A stretch of DNA of 64,000 bases from Loigolactobacillus zhaoyuanensis (GCF_003946385.1 NZ_RHOE01000007.1:1-64000); one strand, 5' to 3'; shown: positions 47,433 to 57,181, counted from the stretch's first letter. Notes: generated from the letters alone by a model not told the origin. Made by a program: numbers and translations.

Positions 47433-47645
47433 TTTATACTGCCTCCGTTTTTATGCGTTCATATTACGCTTATGTTAGCCTAACTCGGCGCACCACGCAA
47501 GCTAATTCAATTTTAAGCGCAAAAGATTTCGTTTTAATTGGGTTTCTGTCAGTTTTTAGCTATAATTAATTTTAAATACAAATACCATAATATTGGGGAT
47601 CAGCAAAATTTCGTCCTCTATTGTGGAGTAAGGAAGGTTTCGTCC

Positions 47646-48032
47646 ATGCTAAAAGAATTTCGTGATTTTTTGTTACGCGGTAATGTGATGGATTTGGCCG
47701 TTGCCGTGATCGTTGGTGGCGCCTTTACCACGATCGTTAAATCATTGACCACTAATCTGATCAATCCATTACTGGCCTTGTTCGTCGGTAAAGTCGATCT
47801 TTCCGGCATCGTGTTAAAACTAGGCTCAGCACAATTCAAAGTTGGTTCTTTTTTGAATGACGTGATCAACTTTGTCATCATTGCGTTCGTCATTTTCCTA
47901 TTGCTTAAAGGTATCACTAAGCTGCGCGGTCTGGCTGCGCATGAGGTCGTAGAAGAAGCGCCACTACCGACTAAGGAAGAAGAATATTTAAAAGAAATTC
48001 GCGACTTATTAGTTCAGCAACAACGTAAATAA
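47646..48032 (+). CDS. mscL: Large-conductance mechanosensitive channel MscL
   Basis: Pentameric channel that opens on membrane stretch in osmotic downshock. The start MLKEFRDFLLRGNVMDLAVA is the family N-terminus; two membrane segments (about residues 17-45 and 70-95) and a charged C-terminal helix follow. I start at ATG 47646, with AAGGAAGG upstream; the frame is open 36 codons further but that part is unrelated. 128 residues is normal. Alone, convergent with the YdcF-like gene. Confidence 0.95.
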   Translation: MLKEFRDFLLRGNVMDLAVAVIVGGAFTTIVKSLTTNLINPLLALFVGKVDLSGIVLKLGSAQFKVGSFLNDVINFVIIAFVIFLLLKGITKLRGLAAHEVVEEAPLPTKEEEYLKEIRDLLVQQQRK

Positions 48033-48045
48033 GTCGACTCAGATC

Positions 48046-48070
48046 TACGCCAAAAGCGTGGATTTTTTAT
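48046..48070 (+). terminator. Terminator after mscL
   Basis: ATCTACGC/GCGTGGAT with AAAA-type loop, followed by TTTTTTAT; overlaps the end of the convergent gene. Confidence 0.8.
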
Positions 48071-48996
48071 AGCCAGATCTCCAACAACATTAATAATAAC
48101 CACCCCGCCAATTGCCGCCAACGAGTCATGACCAGTAATGCTAAATAATCACGGAGTGCGCCAATCGGCAAATAACGCCATGGCGTATATGCCGCATAAT
48201 AGGTCAACTGACGGTCCAAACGGTTCGCATATAAAGCAGCCCGCAATATATGGAAATTGCTGGTCAGCACCCCAGCAACAGCCGTTACCGGCACCATAGC
48301 CAGTGACAGTTGCAAATTCTCTAAGGTCGAAGTTGAGCGATCTTCTAAAATCAGTGCACTGGCAGGCACCCCCATTTTGATTAGTACTGCGGCCATGGCT
48401 TCCGCCTCGCTACAAGGTTCATCGCTACCCTGGCCGCCAGATACAATAATGTGGCCGCCAAGCCGCCGGTAAAGTTGCGCTGCCCGTCGCACACGCCAAT
48501 ACAGCGTGCTGGTTAACTGACCATCTGGCCGCAAGCCGGAACCGAGCACGATCACATACTGCGGCTGTGCGGGCTTAGGATAGCTAAGTAACAATAATGT
48601 TCCTACAGCGTAGGCCAGCAAACCAACTGCAAAATAACCAACGCTCAACCAGAGCAGCGCAACTAATCGTGAGCGCCACCATAAAGTGAGTACTGGCAGT
48701 AACACTAAAATTAACGCAACGAGTTGCAAACTGCGATAAGCCAGCCGTTCACCGCGCCGACGTAACAATTGCCTAGCAAAGTACCAAAACAGATACCCGA
48801 CTATGACCAGCAAGCCACTAACGACACCATAGCCCCACGGCAATACACGCTGGATCAAATTTAGCCCACCACCAGCAGTTAGCAAATACCAACCTAAAAT
48901 GCCACCACCAAACACAGCGCCATAACCAGCCAGCCAAAAAAGCCGGCGCCAGTATGCTACCAGCACTAGGATGCTCAGACCAACTAGCCACCACAT
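48067..48996 (-). CDS. YdcF-like membrane protein, DUF218 domain
   Basis: A 309-residue protein. The N-terminal half is membrane-embedded with five or six segments (about residues 1-140); the C-terminal half is a DUF218 (ElyC/SanA/YdcF) domain with YVIVLGSGLRPDGQLTSTL, HIIVSGGQGSDEPCSEAEAM and LEDRSTSTLENLQLS blocks. The E. coli relatives affect envelope integrity; no enzyme activity is settled. The start ATG 48996 follows AGAGGTGA with five-base spacing; an upstream in-frame GTG is less likely. Confidence 0.85.
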   Translation of the reverse strand: MWWLVGLSILVLVAYWRRLFWLAGYGAVFGGGILGWYLLTAGGGLNLIQRVLPWGYGVVSGLLVIVGYLFWYFARQLLRRRGERLAYRSLQLVALILVLLPVLTLWWRSRLVALLWLSVGYFAVGLLAYAVGTLLLLSYPKPAQPQYVIVLGSGLRPDGQLTSTLYWRVRRAAQLYRRLGGHIIVSGGQGSDEPCSEAEAMAAVLIKMGVPASALILEDRSTSTLENLQLSLAMVPVTAVAGVLTSNFHILRAALYANRLDRQLTYYAAYTPWRYLPIGALRDYLALLVMTRWRQLAGWLLLMLLEIWL

Positions 48997-49066
48997 TGAT
49001 TTCACCTCTATTTCAATTCCGAATATGACCATTTAACTACATCCACAAAAACGGACGCATTAAAAT

Positions 49067-49118
49067 AAAAAGGTGTGTTGAACTAGCGACTATACCGCTG
49101 ATTCAGCACACCTTTTGA
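49067..49118 (-). terminator. Terminator after prs
   Basis: AAAGGTGTGCTGAA pairs with TTCAACACACCTTT with inner AGCG/CGCT, followed by TTTTTATTTT on the minus strand. Confidence 0.85.
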
Positions 49119-49120
49119 CC

Positions 49121-50101
49121 TTATTTAGTTTCTTTATGGAATTTATTTTCAAACAAGGGACTAACTGGTTTATTTTCGTGGATTCGTTTGATCGCATCAC
49201 CGATCAATGGACCAACTGAGATCTGAACGACTTTATCAATTAATTTTTCTTGTGGCAATTGAATTGAATCAGTCACGATCAATTGCTTGATCGGTGAGTT
49301 AGCGATCCGTTCGATTGCTGGGCCAGATAAAACAGCATGGGTGGCACTGGCATAAACTTCAGTTGCGCCGGCATCCATCAATGCTTGCGCACCTAATGTG
49401 ATCGTCCCAGCAGTATCGATCATGTCATCAATTAGAATACATTTTTTGCCTTTAACGTCACCAATAATATTCATTACTTCGGCAACGTTGGCTTTAGGCC
49501 GTCGCTTATCAATAATCGCTAATGGTGCTTTTAAGAATTCGGCTAATTTACGCGCCCGCGTAACGCCACCATGATCTGGTGAAACAACCACGGTATCTTC
49601 GCTAACGCCGTGAGTCAAGAAATAATCAGCGATCAATGGTGCACCCATTAAATGATCAACTGGAATATCGAAGAAACCTTGGATTTGTGCGGCATGTAGA
49701 TCTAATGCCAAAATTCGTGTTGCGCCAACCATTGCTAACATATTAGCCACTAATTTAGCCGTAATTGGTTCCCGTGAACGCGCCTTACGATCTTGGCGTG
49801 CGTAACCGTAATAAGGGATCACCAGGTTAATTGATGCTGCAGAAGCCCGCCGTAATGCGTCGATCATGATCATCAATTCCATCAAATTATCATTGACTGG
49901 CGCAGAAGTTGATTGAATGACATAGACGTTATCGCCACGAATACTTTCTTCAATATTGATCCGAATTTCACCATCACTAAAGCGATCCACCGTAGTCTTA
50001 CCGAGTTCAACTCCGACTTCATCGGCGATTTTTTGCGCTAACGGCTTGTTTGAATTCAAAGCAAATATTTTCAGCTTTGGATCAAAATAATGTTCTGACA
50101 T
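49121..50101 (-). CDS. prs: Ribose-phosphate pyrophosphokinase
   Basis: Makes PRPP from ribose 5-phosphate and ATP, feeding purine, pyrimidine, His, Trp and NAD synthesis (and the hpt gene in this window). Motifs: [20 protein letters not shown] near residue 95, metal-binding [11 protein letters not shown], and the PRPP loop [14 protein letters not shown] (about 220). 326 residues from ATG 50101, which has GGAGG five bases upstream. Downstream of glmU, as in Bacillus (purR-glmU-prs). Confidence 0.98.
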   Translation of the reverse strand: MSEHYFDPKLKIFALNSNKPLAQKIADEVGVELGKTTVDRFSDGEIRINIEESIRGDNVYVIQSTSAPVNDNLMELMIMIDALRRASAASINLVIPYYGYARQDRKARSREPITAKLVANMLAMVGATRILALDLHAAQIQGFFDIPVDHLMGAPLIADYFLTHGVSEDTVVVSPDHGGVTRARKLAEFLKAPLAIIDKRRPKANVAEVMNIIGDVKGKKCILIDDMIDTAGTITLGAQALMDAGATEVYASATHAVLSGPAIERIANSPIKQLIVTDSIQLPQEKLIDKVVQISVGPLIGDAIKRIHENKPVSPLFENKFHKETK

Positions 50102-50307
50102 GAGAGCCTCCATTTTAATTTAATGTCGTCTGTTATAAAACGTGTCGCAAAACTATTTTGATTGATCTTTCCAAGTGATCTACAAGAAGTGGCACAAAAG
50201 TAAAGTATCTTTTTTGCCGCCTTTAATAAACCCACATTTAAATAATAGGTAATTTCCGCGCACAAATCAAGCTTGACTGCGAAAACTTACGGTATTTTCA
50301 TGAAAGC

Positions 50308-51687
50308 CTAATTTTCAGGTTCGTGTGGTAATTTAGCCCAATAGTCTGCTTTATTGACTTGCCGGCCGCGGGCGATCGCCATTTCATGGAAATCAACATC
50401 AGCTGTGATCGTTGACCCTGCAGCCACAAAAGCATGATCAGCCACTTTAACCGGCGCCACAATATTAGCGTTACTGCCAATAAAGGACCAATCGCCAACA
50501 GTCGAATGATGCTTATTCAGCCCATCATAGTTAACGAAGACAACGCCGCAGCCGATATTGATATGTTCACCTAAAGTCGCATCGCCGACATAGGATAAGT
50601 GGCCCATTTTAGTGTGCGCGCCTAACTGTGCCTTTTTGACTTCACAGAAATTACCAATATGAACGTATTCACCGATCTCTGATTGTGGTCGTAAATGACT
50701 CATCGGCCCAATATTGCTATGATCAGCCATACTGGATTCTTCGATAGTCGAGCTGGTGATTCGTACATCGTTACCAATTGTCGCATCAGTTAAGGCAGAA
50801 CCAGTGCTGATGTAGCAATCATTACCGATCACGGTTTTACCTTTAAGCGTGACGCCAGCTTCAATCGTTGTATCTGCCCCAATTTTTACATCAATGTCAA
50901 TGTGCGTCGCTGCTGGATCGACTAAAGTTACGCCGTTAGTCATGTGGTCATCATTGATTCGTTGCTGCATAATTTTCGTTGCTTGAGCTAATGCGGCTCG
51001 AGTATTAACACCTAATGATTCAGTGAAATCCTTCATCCGATAAGCAGAAACAATTTCACCCTTGTTTTTCAAAATACCGATCACATCGGTTAAATAATAT
51101 TCACCCTGTGCATTTTCATTACCAACTTCATGTAACGCAGCAAATAATGCTTGATTATCAAAACAGTAAACACCGGTATTGATCTCCGTAATGGCTGCTT
51201 CTTCACGACTCGCATCTTTCTGCTCGACGATTTTTTCAACAACACCTAATTCATTCCGTACGATTCGACCATAACCCGTTGGATCAGCGGCAGTCGCCGT
51301 TAGTACAGTTGCTTTAGCCCCTTTTTCTTTATGATATTCAAATAATTGCTCAAATGTTTTTGCGGTCAATAATGGTGTGTCACCACTCACGACCATCGTC
51401 ATCCCTTCAGCGGCGCCTAGTTGATCCTCAGTCCGTAAAACGGCATCGCCAGACCCATTCTGTTCAGTTTGTACGGCATAGTCAGTCCGTTGCCCTAAAG
51501 CCGTTTTAACGGCAGCAGCGCCATGACCGATCACCGTCACGATTTTATCCGGATGCAATTTTTCTGCTTGTGTTAGTACATGATCGACCATTGGCCGGCC
51601 ACAAACAGGATGCAACACTTTGGCCAATTTTGATTTCATGCGGGTACCCTGACCCGCTGCTAAAATTACAGTATATTTTGCTATCAA
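50308..51687 (-). CDS. glmU: Bifunctional UDP-GlcNAc pyrophosphorylase/GlcN-1-P acetyltransferase
   Basis: Makes UDP-GlcNAc for peptidoglycan and teichoic acids, the substrate of MurA. The N-terminal uridyltransferase has the nucleotide loop [19 protein letters not shown] (residues 10-28); the C-terminal left-handed beta helix is visible as hexapeptide repeats (about residues 260-440) with the acetyl-CoA region [11 protein letters not shown]. 459 residues, standard. Between purR and prs. A 206-bp gap to prs without a gene suggests prs has its own promoter. Confidence 0.97.
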   Translation of the reverse strand: MIAKYTVILAAGQGTRMKSKLAKVLHPVCGRPMVDHVLTQAEKLHPDKIVTVIGHGAAAVKTALGQRTDYAVQTEQNGSGDAVLRTEDQLGAAEGMTMVVSGDTPLLTAKTFEQLFEYHKEKGAKATVLTATAADPTGYGRIVRNELGVVEKIVEQKDASREEAAITEINTGVYCFDNQALFAALHEVGNENAQGEYYLTDVIGILKNKGEIVSAYRMKDFTESLGVNTRAALAQATKIMQQRINDDHMTNGVTLVDPAATHIDIDVKIGADTTIEAGVTLKGKTVIGNDCYISTGSALTDATIGNDVRITSSTIEESSMADHSNIGPMSHLRPQSEIGEYVHIGNFCEVKKAQLGAHTKMGHLSYVGDATLGEHINIGCGVVFVNYDGLNKHHSTVGDWSFIGSNANIVAPVKVADHAFVAAGSTITADVDFHEMAIARGRQVNKADYWAKLPHEPEN

Positions 51688-51825
51688 GTTTTTTCCTCTA
51701 TTCCACGATTATGTTACTAAGTAGTCATTTTATTGACTAGACCAATTTAACTGATTTAGCCACATTCACCTAACTATCATAGCTTAGTCACAAATTACTG
51801 ACAAGTGCCGCCGCTGGAAAAATAA

Positions 51826-51858
51826 AAACGCCACGAAAATTAATTCGCGACGTCAATT
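51826..51858 (-). terminator. Probable terminator after purR
   Basis: On the minus strand ACGTCGCGAA and TTCGTGGCGT pair imperfectly around TTAATTT, followed by TTTTTATTTTT. Confidence 0.6.
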
Positions 51859-51929
51859 TGATTCTTATTTCTTGCGCCTACCTAGTGGTCACCGTGCAGG
51901 TAATTAGGTATAAATAAGTGCCCCTAGAC

Positions 51930-52757
51930 TTACTTAAATGTCCGGCTAAGGTAATTACCTGGTGCGACATGGATTGTTTTATCACGACTGTCGACTTTAT
52001 CAACGGATAATAACGCTGTATAATCAGCAATCGCGCGTTCACCAGCAAAAGCTGATTCAGCAAAAACGGTCACACCAACTAATTCAGCTTCGAACTCTTC
52101 AATCAAGCTCTTCATCCCGTTGACTGTGCCGCCACCCTTCATAAAGTCATCGACAACTAAGACCCGTGAGCCTCGTTTCAGGCTGCGCTTCGATAGCTCC
52201 ATTTTCTCCACACGCTCGGATGAGCCAGACACATAGTTCACACTGACCGTCGAGCCTTCAGTGATTTTCGAGTCCCGGCGCACGATAACGAATGGTACAT
52301 TTAAAAACATCGATACGCTTTGGGCGATCGGTACCCCTTTTGTCGCAACGGTCATCACTGCATCGACTTGTTGCGTCACGTATTGTGTCGCAATCAAACG
52401 GCCGACCGTCCGTAAAACATCAGGCTGTCCTAGCAAATCAGACAAATAGACGTAGCCGCCAGGTAATAAACGACTTTGTTCGGACAATTCGGTTGTCATG
52501 GCATCAATAAATTCAGTTGCTTCATCCTGACTAATGGTTGGGATGAAACGGACACCACCAGCCGCACCAGGAATAGTTTCTAATATTCCTGTCCCACGGC
52601 TAGTAAAAGTACGCCGGACGATACCAAGATCTTCACTGATCGAAGATTTCGCCGATTCAAATCGTTTAGCAAAATAGGTTAGCGGGACCAACGTATGTGG
52701 TCGCTCCAATAAGTACCGGGTCATATCGATCAAACGTTCACTGCGCCTTATTTTCAA
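51930..52757 (-). CDS. purR: Purine operon repressor PurR
   Basis: PRPP-responsive repressor of purine genes in Gram-positives. An N-terminal winged helix (residues about 1-75, RSERLIDMTRYLLERP) precedes a phosphoribosyltransferase fold whose PRPP loop is VLVVDDFMKGGGTVNG (about residue 200); the enzyme activity is lost in this family. 275 residues is the family length. Followed by glmU. Its own promoter region carries nested inverted repeats (52775-52810). Confidence 0.96.
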   Translation of the reverse strand: MKIRRSERLIDMTRYLLERPHTLVPLTYFAKRFESAKSSISEDLGIVRRTFTSRGTGILETIPGAAGGVRFIPTISQDEATEFIDAMTTELSEQSRLLPGGYVYLSDLLGQPDVLRTVGRLIATQYVTQQVDAVMTVATKGVPIAQSVSMFLNVPFVIVRRDSKITEGSTVSVNYVSGSSERVEKMELSKRSLKRGSRVLVVDDFMKGGGTVNGMKSLIEEFEAELVGVTVFAESAFAGERAIADYTALLSVDKVDSRDKTIHVAPGNYLSRTFK

Positions 52758-52774
52758 TTAATCCACCTCATTTT

Positions 52775-52812
52775 AAGACATTCGTTTGTCTATTATATAG
52801 ACTTTGTCTTAA
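52775..52812 (-). promoter_or_regulatory. purR promoter with inverted repeat
   Basis: On the minus strand a -10 TATAAT (52792-52797) sits inside nested repeats: AAGACA (52775-52780) and TGTCTT (52805-52810), with an inner AGACA/TGTCT pair around ACGAA. The CGAA core resembles half a PurBox, so autoregulation is possible. The -35 is weak. Confidence 0.4.
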
Positions 52813-52869
52813 AAAAACTAGCATTTATCGCTTTTTGTTTAAAATAGTTCGTTTTTTCTTATTTAAGCG

Positions 52870-53736
52870 CTAGTTCAAGCCATTTAATAGTGGCCGTACC
52901 AGATAAACTTCATGACAAAAACCTTTCATACTATTAAAAACGTGTTGTGCCCGCGAGTATTTGGCGCATAAACCAAATACAGTCGGTCCGCTACCACTCA
53001 TTTGTGCTGCATCCGCACCAAAGCGCAACATTTGCTGCTGTAACTGCTTAATTTGCGGGTAACGCTGGCTAGTGATTTCTGCCAGTGTATTACCCATGCT
53101 GGCCAAGATCTGCTCGTAATTATTATTGTGGATCGCCGCTACCATTTGCTCGATCGGCGGATGATATAACTGCGCATCATATGAGATCGAACGCAGAATA
53201 CTCGGCGTTGAAACACTAGCGCTAGGCTTAGCTATCACTACCCAAAACGGTGGTAACTTAGGTAGCAAAGTCACCTGATCACCGCGGCCAGTGACCAAGG
53301 CGGTTTGTGAATACACACAATATGGGACATCGGAATCAATTGCCAAGCCTAAATGTGCTAAATCAGCTAATGACCAATTTAATTGCCATAATCGATTAAG
53401 CCCACGTAACACCGCTGCTGCATCCGAGCTGCCCCCACCTAAGCCGGCGGCCACTGGAATCTGTTTACGAATATGAATTCGCGCACCGCTGGTTACACCA
53501 GCTTTTTGCTGTAAAAGTTGTGCCGCTTGGAACGCCAAATTACGCTGATCGACTGGTAAAAAACCGCTATCCGTAGTCACCGTGATTTGCCGCGTCGCCG
53601 TTCGTGCCAGATCAACATAATCGGCGAGGTCAACTGAGGTCATCACCATTTTCCACTCGTGCTCGCCATCAGCATGCTGAAAAAGGGCGTCTAAACTTAA
53701 ATTAATTTTTGCCGGTGCCTTTTCCGTGATTTCCAT
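52870..53736 (-). CDS. ispE: 4-diphosphocytidyl-2-C-methyl-D-erythritol kinase
   Basis: GHMP kinase annotated as IspE of the MEP isoprenoid pathway. APAKINLSLD at the N-terminus and the ATP loop PVAAGLGGGSSDAAA (about residue 92) are clear, with the C-terminal MSGSGPTVFGL. 288 residues from ATG 53736. Lactobacilli use the mevalonate pathway, so the presence of ispE without its pathway partners is a known puzzle and its real substrate may differ; no other MEP gene is in the window. Upstream is the structured element at 53838, downstream purR, as in Bacillus. Confidence 0.93.
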   Translation of the reverse strand: MEITEKAPAKINLSLDALFQHADGEHEWKMVMTSVDLADYVDLARTATRQITVTTDSGFLPVDQRNLAFQAAQLLQQKAGVTSGARIHIRKQIPVAAGLGGGSSDAAAVLRGLNRLWQLNWSLADLAHLGLAIDSDVPYCVYSQTALVTGRGDQVTLLPKLPPFWVVIAKPSASVSTPSILRSISYDAQLYHPPIEQMVAAIHNNNYEQILASMGNTLAEITSQRYPQIKQLQQQMLRFGADAAQMSGSGPTVFGLCAKYSRAQHVFNSMKGFCHEVYLVRPLLNGLN

Positions 53737-53837
53737 GCTCATTCCACCCGACTACTTGATTTGTTTACAATTATACTAACTTTTCGTCCAACTTAAAAGT
53801 CACGATAATCATGAATTAGCAAGACGACAAAAAGAGA

Positions 53838-54001
53838 GTGTAACATAAGACGGTCAGCTCCTGAGCATTAGCCTACTACTCCACAATAGTGGATGATTTT
53901 CATACCGAAAATCTTTGATGTTACGGACGTTGACCATTTAACTAAGGCGAAGACCGCCAAGTTAAACCATGGCAAGCGGAGGGAGCTATCTTATGTCACA
54001 C
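53838..54001. repeat. 164-bp structured element with terminal inverted repeats
   Basis: Ends GTGTAACATAAGA (53838-53850) and TCTTATGTCACAC (53989-54001) pair with one mismatch, and a second pair AGCTCC/GGAGCT (53856-53861, 53982-53987) closes the interior. Inside, CCAC/GTGG around AATA, and at 53938-53965 a hairpin TTAACT/AGTTAA with GGC/GCC that matches the core hairpin of the 45.5-46.4 kb repeats (GAAGACCGCCAAGTT shared with copy A as AAAGACCGCCAAGTT). Together with the lctP terminator it fills the gap between ispE and lctP. Confidence 0.7.
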
Positions 54002-54023
54002 GTTTAATCTATAATATTCGGCA

Positions 54024-54073
54024 ATAAAAAAGAGCCTGTGACATAATATTGCTTATGTCACAGCCTCTTTTAG
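54024..54073 (-). terminator. Terminator after lctP
   Basis: AAAGAGGCTGTGACATAA pairs with TTATGTCACAGGCTCTTT (one mismatch) with a short AT loop, followed on the minus strand by TTTTTT. Confidence 0.88.
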
Positions 54074-54079
54074 CGTTTT

Positions 54080-55618
54080 TTAAATATGCAGCGCGTGAAT
54101 AAATAATCCTGATAAGAAAATCCACGCACAGATGATCACCAAGTAGCCTAAGAAAAATTTCAGACTTTGCTTAAGAATTTCGCCTTCTTGACCTTGCAAA
54201 TTAGTTGCCGCCGACGCCACGGCAATGCTTTGTGGCGAAATCATTTTACCAGCAGTGGCACCCACCGCGTTGGCAGCAACCACCCAATACGTACTATCAT
54301 GTAAGGCCACTGCCGCCTGTCGTTGCAGATTACCGAACAGAACGTTGGCCGATGTATCTGAGCCAGTTACAAAAGTGCCTAGCGCACCGATCAGCGGCGC
54401 AACGATGGGATAATAAACGCCGAGTAAACCAACTAAAGTCGCCGCAATTGTTGCGATCATGCCACTATAGCCCATTACTTTGGCTAATGCGACGATGGCA
54501 CAAACCGTGATCAAGGTCTGAACCATCTGAACCGCGGTTTTACCCAAAATCTTAAAGATCTGTCCTAACTTCATCTTTTGTATCAGCCCACCGATGATCG
54601 TTGCCAAAATAATCAACGTTCCCGGTGTTGATACCCAATTGAAAATATATGGTTTAGCACCGGCGCCGGTGTAGATCGTAACCGCCGACTTAATGCTAGT
54701 CAAAAAGTGATTCAGTGGTGGCACTAATGGTGAAGCCAGCATAACAAAAACAAATACAAGGATAAATGGCATCGCCGCCAAGGCAAACTCACTCATTCGC
54801 GGCGTCTCAACATCAGCTTTTTGTTCGCTGGGATGCTTACTTTCATAGCGGCGCGCAAACCAAACAGTCACAATAATACAAATGATCGATCCAATAATTG
54901 CAGGTAATTCAGCCCCAAGAAAACGGGCAACAAAAATTTGCGGAATCCCAAAAGCTAGGCCAGCCGCTAGTGTTGGCACCCAAACACCGCGGATCGCCTT
55001 TACCCCGCCACCGATCAACGCCACCATCACAAACGGAATGATCACGATCAACGGTAATAGTTGCAATGAAACTAAGTAAGATAAGTGCTGTACATTTAAA
55101 CCACTTATTTGTGCCAATGTAGTCACCGGCAACCCAATTGCCCCAAAAGCAGTTGGCGTTGTATTAGCGATCAAACAAATCGTCGCCGACAAAATCGGAT
55201 TAACGCCAAAGGCAATTAGTATACCTGCTGGAATCGCAACTGCTGTACCAAAACCAGCGATTGCTTCCAAAAAGCCGCCAAAGCCCCAAGCGATGATCAA
55301 TACCAATAAACGTTTGTCGCTAGTAATGCTTGATAAGCCATGCCGAATCGTTGCCATACTACCGCTAGCAGTAGTCAAATTATAGGTAAATACGGCGGCA
55401 ATAATAATATAAACGATCGGCCAAATCCCCATCACCGCGCCCTCTAAAGCTGCAGTTAAACTATTAAGAATAGGCATTTTAAAAACAAATATTGCAAGTA
55501 ACAATGTTAAAATAAGTCCAATTGTACACGCCTTACTACCAGCCATTTTAAGTACGCCTAACGAAAAAATTAACCAAATGATCGGCAGTAACGCAGCTAA
55601 GAATAATCCCCAATGCAT
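54080..55618 (-). CDS. lctP: L-lactate permease
   Basis: Lactate/proton symporter of the LctP family (PF02652), 512 residues with about 13 membrane segments. Family blocks: WGFGGFLEAIAGFGTAVAIP, split here as GFLEAIAGFGTAVAIPAGIL (about residue 115), NTTPTAFGAIGLPV (about 155), GTFVTGSDTSANVLFGNLQR (about 415) and GATAGKMISPQSIAVA (about 455). GGAGG precedes the ATG. It moves lactate across the membrane, complementing ldh at 18.7 kb. A cre site overlaps its promoter, so catabolite repression by CcpA is expected. Confidence 0.95.
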   Translation of the reverse strand: MHWGLFLAALLPIIWLIFSLGVLKMAGSKACTIGLILTLLLAIFVFKMPILNSLTAALEGAVMGIWPIVYIIIAAVFTYNLTTASGSMATIRHGLSSITSDKRLLVLIIAWGFGGFLEAIAGFGTAVAIPAGILIAFGVNPILSATICLIANTTPTAFGAIGLPVTTLAQISGLNVQHLSYLVSLQLLPLIVIIPFVMVALIGGGVKAIRGVWVPTLAAGLAFGIPQIFVARFLGAELPAIIGSIICIIVTVWFARRYESKHPSEQKADVETPRMSEFALAAMPFILVFVFVMLASPLVPPLNHFLTSIKSAVTIYTGAGAKPYIFNWVSTPGTLIILATIIGGLIQKMKLGQIFKILGKTAVQMVQTLITVCAIVALAKVMGYSGMIATIAATLVGLLGVYYPIVAPLIGALGTFVTGSDTSANVLFGNLQRQAAVALHDSTYWVVAANAVGATAGKMISPQSIAVASAATNLQGQEGEILKQSLKFFLGYLVIICAWIFLSGLFIHALHI

Positions 55619-55683
55619 AAGTAACGCCTCCTTCTACTTCCAAAATAAAAATCAAAAAATATAATTCATTAAAAACTATTACT

Positions 55684-55714
55684 AGTATAACTAGTTCAAT
55701 TGTAACCGATTTCA
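55684..55714 (-). promoter_or_regulatory. lctP promoter with cre site
   Basis: On the minus strand TGAAATCGGTTACA (55701-55714) fits the cre pattern TGNAANCGNWNNCA and covers the -35 region; -10 TATACT is at 55684-55689, about 65 bp before the start codon. Binding of CcpA here would block initiation. The rest of the 296-bp gap to veg is AT-rich with no gene. Confidence 0.6.
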
Positions 55715-55869
55715 TTTTAAATGTAAGCTACTTTTACTCGCATAAATTGAATTAGTGATTTCCCTTATTTGCGATTTTTAGCACAAAGGCAAGAATGCTG
55801 ACTTGAATCCATCGTTTAACTGCTATTCAATAACTGCACAAATCATCACATAGTACGCTAAAAAAACAA

Positions 55870-55904
55870 CAAAAAAACTCAGAGCCATTCAGCTCTGAGT
55901 TAAA
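55870..55904 (-). terminator. Terminator after veg
   Basis: Perfect stem AACTCAGAGC/GCTCTGAGTT with six-base loop, followed by TTTTTTTG on the minus strand. Confidence 0.9.
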
Positions 55905-55914
55905 ATAATTATTT

Positions 55915-56172
55915 TTAGGATATAGCAATTTGTGGTTCTCCATCAAATTCAATTTTAATGGTCTTCGTTAATAGATCAGCATAGCTATAAGAAACCCGCT
56001 CGAAAGCATTTTCTTCTTGATCTAAGTCAACAACGAAAACAGAAGGATAGGTTTCGTGCAAAATCCCCTTACGCTTGGTAACTTTCTTTCGCCCAGCTTG
56101 CGCGACGACCATCATTTTCTTTCCGACTTTACTATCGAGATTTGCTTTAATGCTCGCTAGTGTAATTGGCAT
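55915..56172 (-). CDS. veg: Veg protein (DUF1021)
   Basis: Small protein of 85 residues, predicted SH3-like beta fold. MPITLASIKANLDSKVGKKM and GILHETYPSVFVVDLDQ are the family blocks. In Bacillus Veg promotes biofilm-matrix gene expression; its molecular action is unclear. I start at ATG 56172, with AGAGGTGA upstream; a GTG/ATG three codons earlier overlaps that site. Downstream of rsmA, the usual neighbour. Confidence 0.93.
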   Translation of the reverse strand: MPITLASIKANLDSKVGKKMMVVAQAGRKKVTKRKGILHETYPSVFVVDLDQEENAFERVSYSYADLLTKTIKIEFDGEPQIAIS

Positions 56173-56290
56173 CTGCTTCACCTCTTCTTAAGATAAAGTC
56201 TAGTATATCACGGATCAGCGGAATTTGCAATTATACCACAAGCTTTTATTCAGTGCAACCAAAACCATAGTGAAAAATATTAAAATTCGG

Positions 56291-57181
56291 CTAAAGTTGT
56301 TCGTTGGCGCTAATCGCATTGGCTAAGCGAACGAAATCGGTTACGCTAAGTCGTTCCCCGCGAATACCAGGGTCAATTTCGGTTGCTGCCAGAACTTCAG
56401 TTATTGCTGTCTTAGTTGTCTCATCTTTGCCATAAAGCGCCGTTAAATTGTTCCACAAGCTTTTACGCCGTTGGGCAAAACTACCTCTGACTAAACGCGC
56501 AAAAACTTTATCATCAGTTGCGACTGCTGGTGGTGTCACATAACGTGTTAACGCCACAATTGCCGAGTCAACGTTAGGCTGCGGTACAAAAACAGTTTTC
56601 GGCACAATAAAAGCAAGTTTGACCGTCATTTGATACTGTACGGCTACTGATAAAGAGCCATAAGCTTTACTGCCAGGATCAGCCGCTAAGCGTTCAGCCA
56701 CTTCCTTTTGCATCATGACTACGATCTGATCAAACGCGATGCCGCTTTCCAATAAGCGTAACAAAATTGGTGTTGTGATGTAATAAGGCAAATTAGCGAC
56801 CACTTTCACCTTATGTTGACCATCAAAATGGTCGCGGATCAGCGTCGCCAGATCACTTTTCAATACATCCTGATTCAGTACGGTCACATTGTCATATGGC
56901 GCCAAGGTGTCAGCCAAAATCGGTAATAGGCGTTGATCGATTTCCAACGCCAACACTTGATGGGCATTTTGCGCCAATTGTTCGGTTAAACTACCGATTC
57001 CGGGGCCAATTTCCAGCACATCATCGGCAGCAGTCAACTCAGCTGCACTGGCAATTTGACGTAAAATTGTTGGTTCAGTTAGAAAATTTTGACCCAAACT
57101 TTTCTTAAAAGTTAAGCCATAATCAGCTAAGATCGCCCGGGTCCGTTCGCGACTACCGATTGGTTGTTGTTCTTCAGTCAT
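56291..57181 (-). CDS. rsmA: 16S rRNA dimethyladenosine transferase
   Basis: Dimethylates A1518 and A1519 of 16S rRNA during 30S assembly. SAM-binding VLEIGPGIGSLTEQLA (about residue 57) and catalytic NLPYYITTPIL (about 130) are intact; N-terminal KKSLGQNFL is the family mark. 296 residues. It overlaps rnmV by eight bases upstream, so the two are translated together; rnmV-rsmA(-veg) is the conserved Firmicutes order. Confidence 0.98.
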   Translation of the reverse strand: MTEEQQPIGSRERTRAILADYGLTFKKSLGQNFLTEPTILRQIASAAELTAADDVLEIGPGIGSLTEQLAQNAHQVLALEIDQRLLPILADTLAPYDNVTVLNQDVLKSDLATLIRDHFDGQHKVKVVANLPYYITTPILLRLLESGIAFDQIVVMMQKEVAERLAADPGSKAYGSLSVAVQYQMTVKLAFIVPKTVFVPQPNVDSAIVALTRYVTPPAVATDDKVFARLVRGSFAQRRKSLWNNLTALYGKDETTKTAITEVLAATEIDPGIRGERLSVTDFVRLANAISANEQL

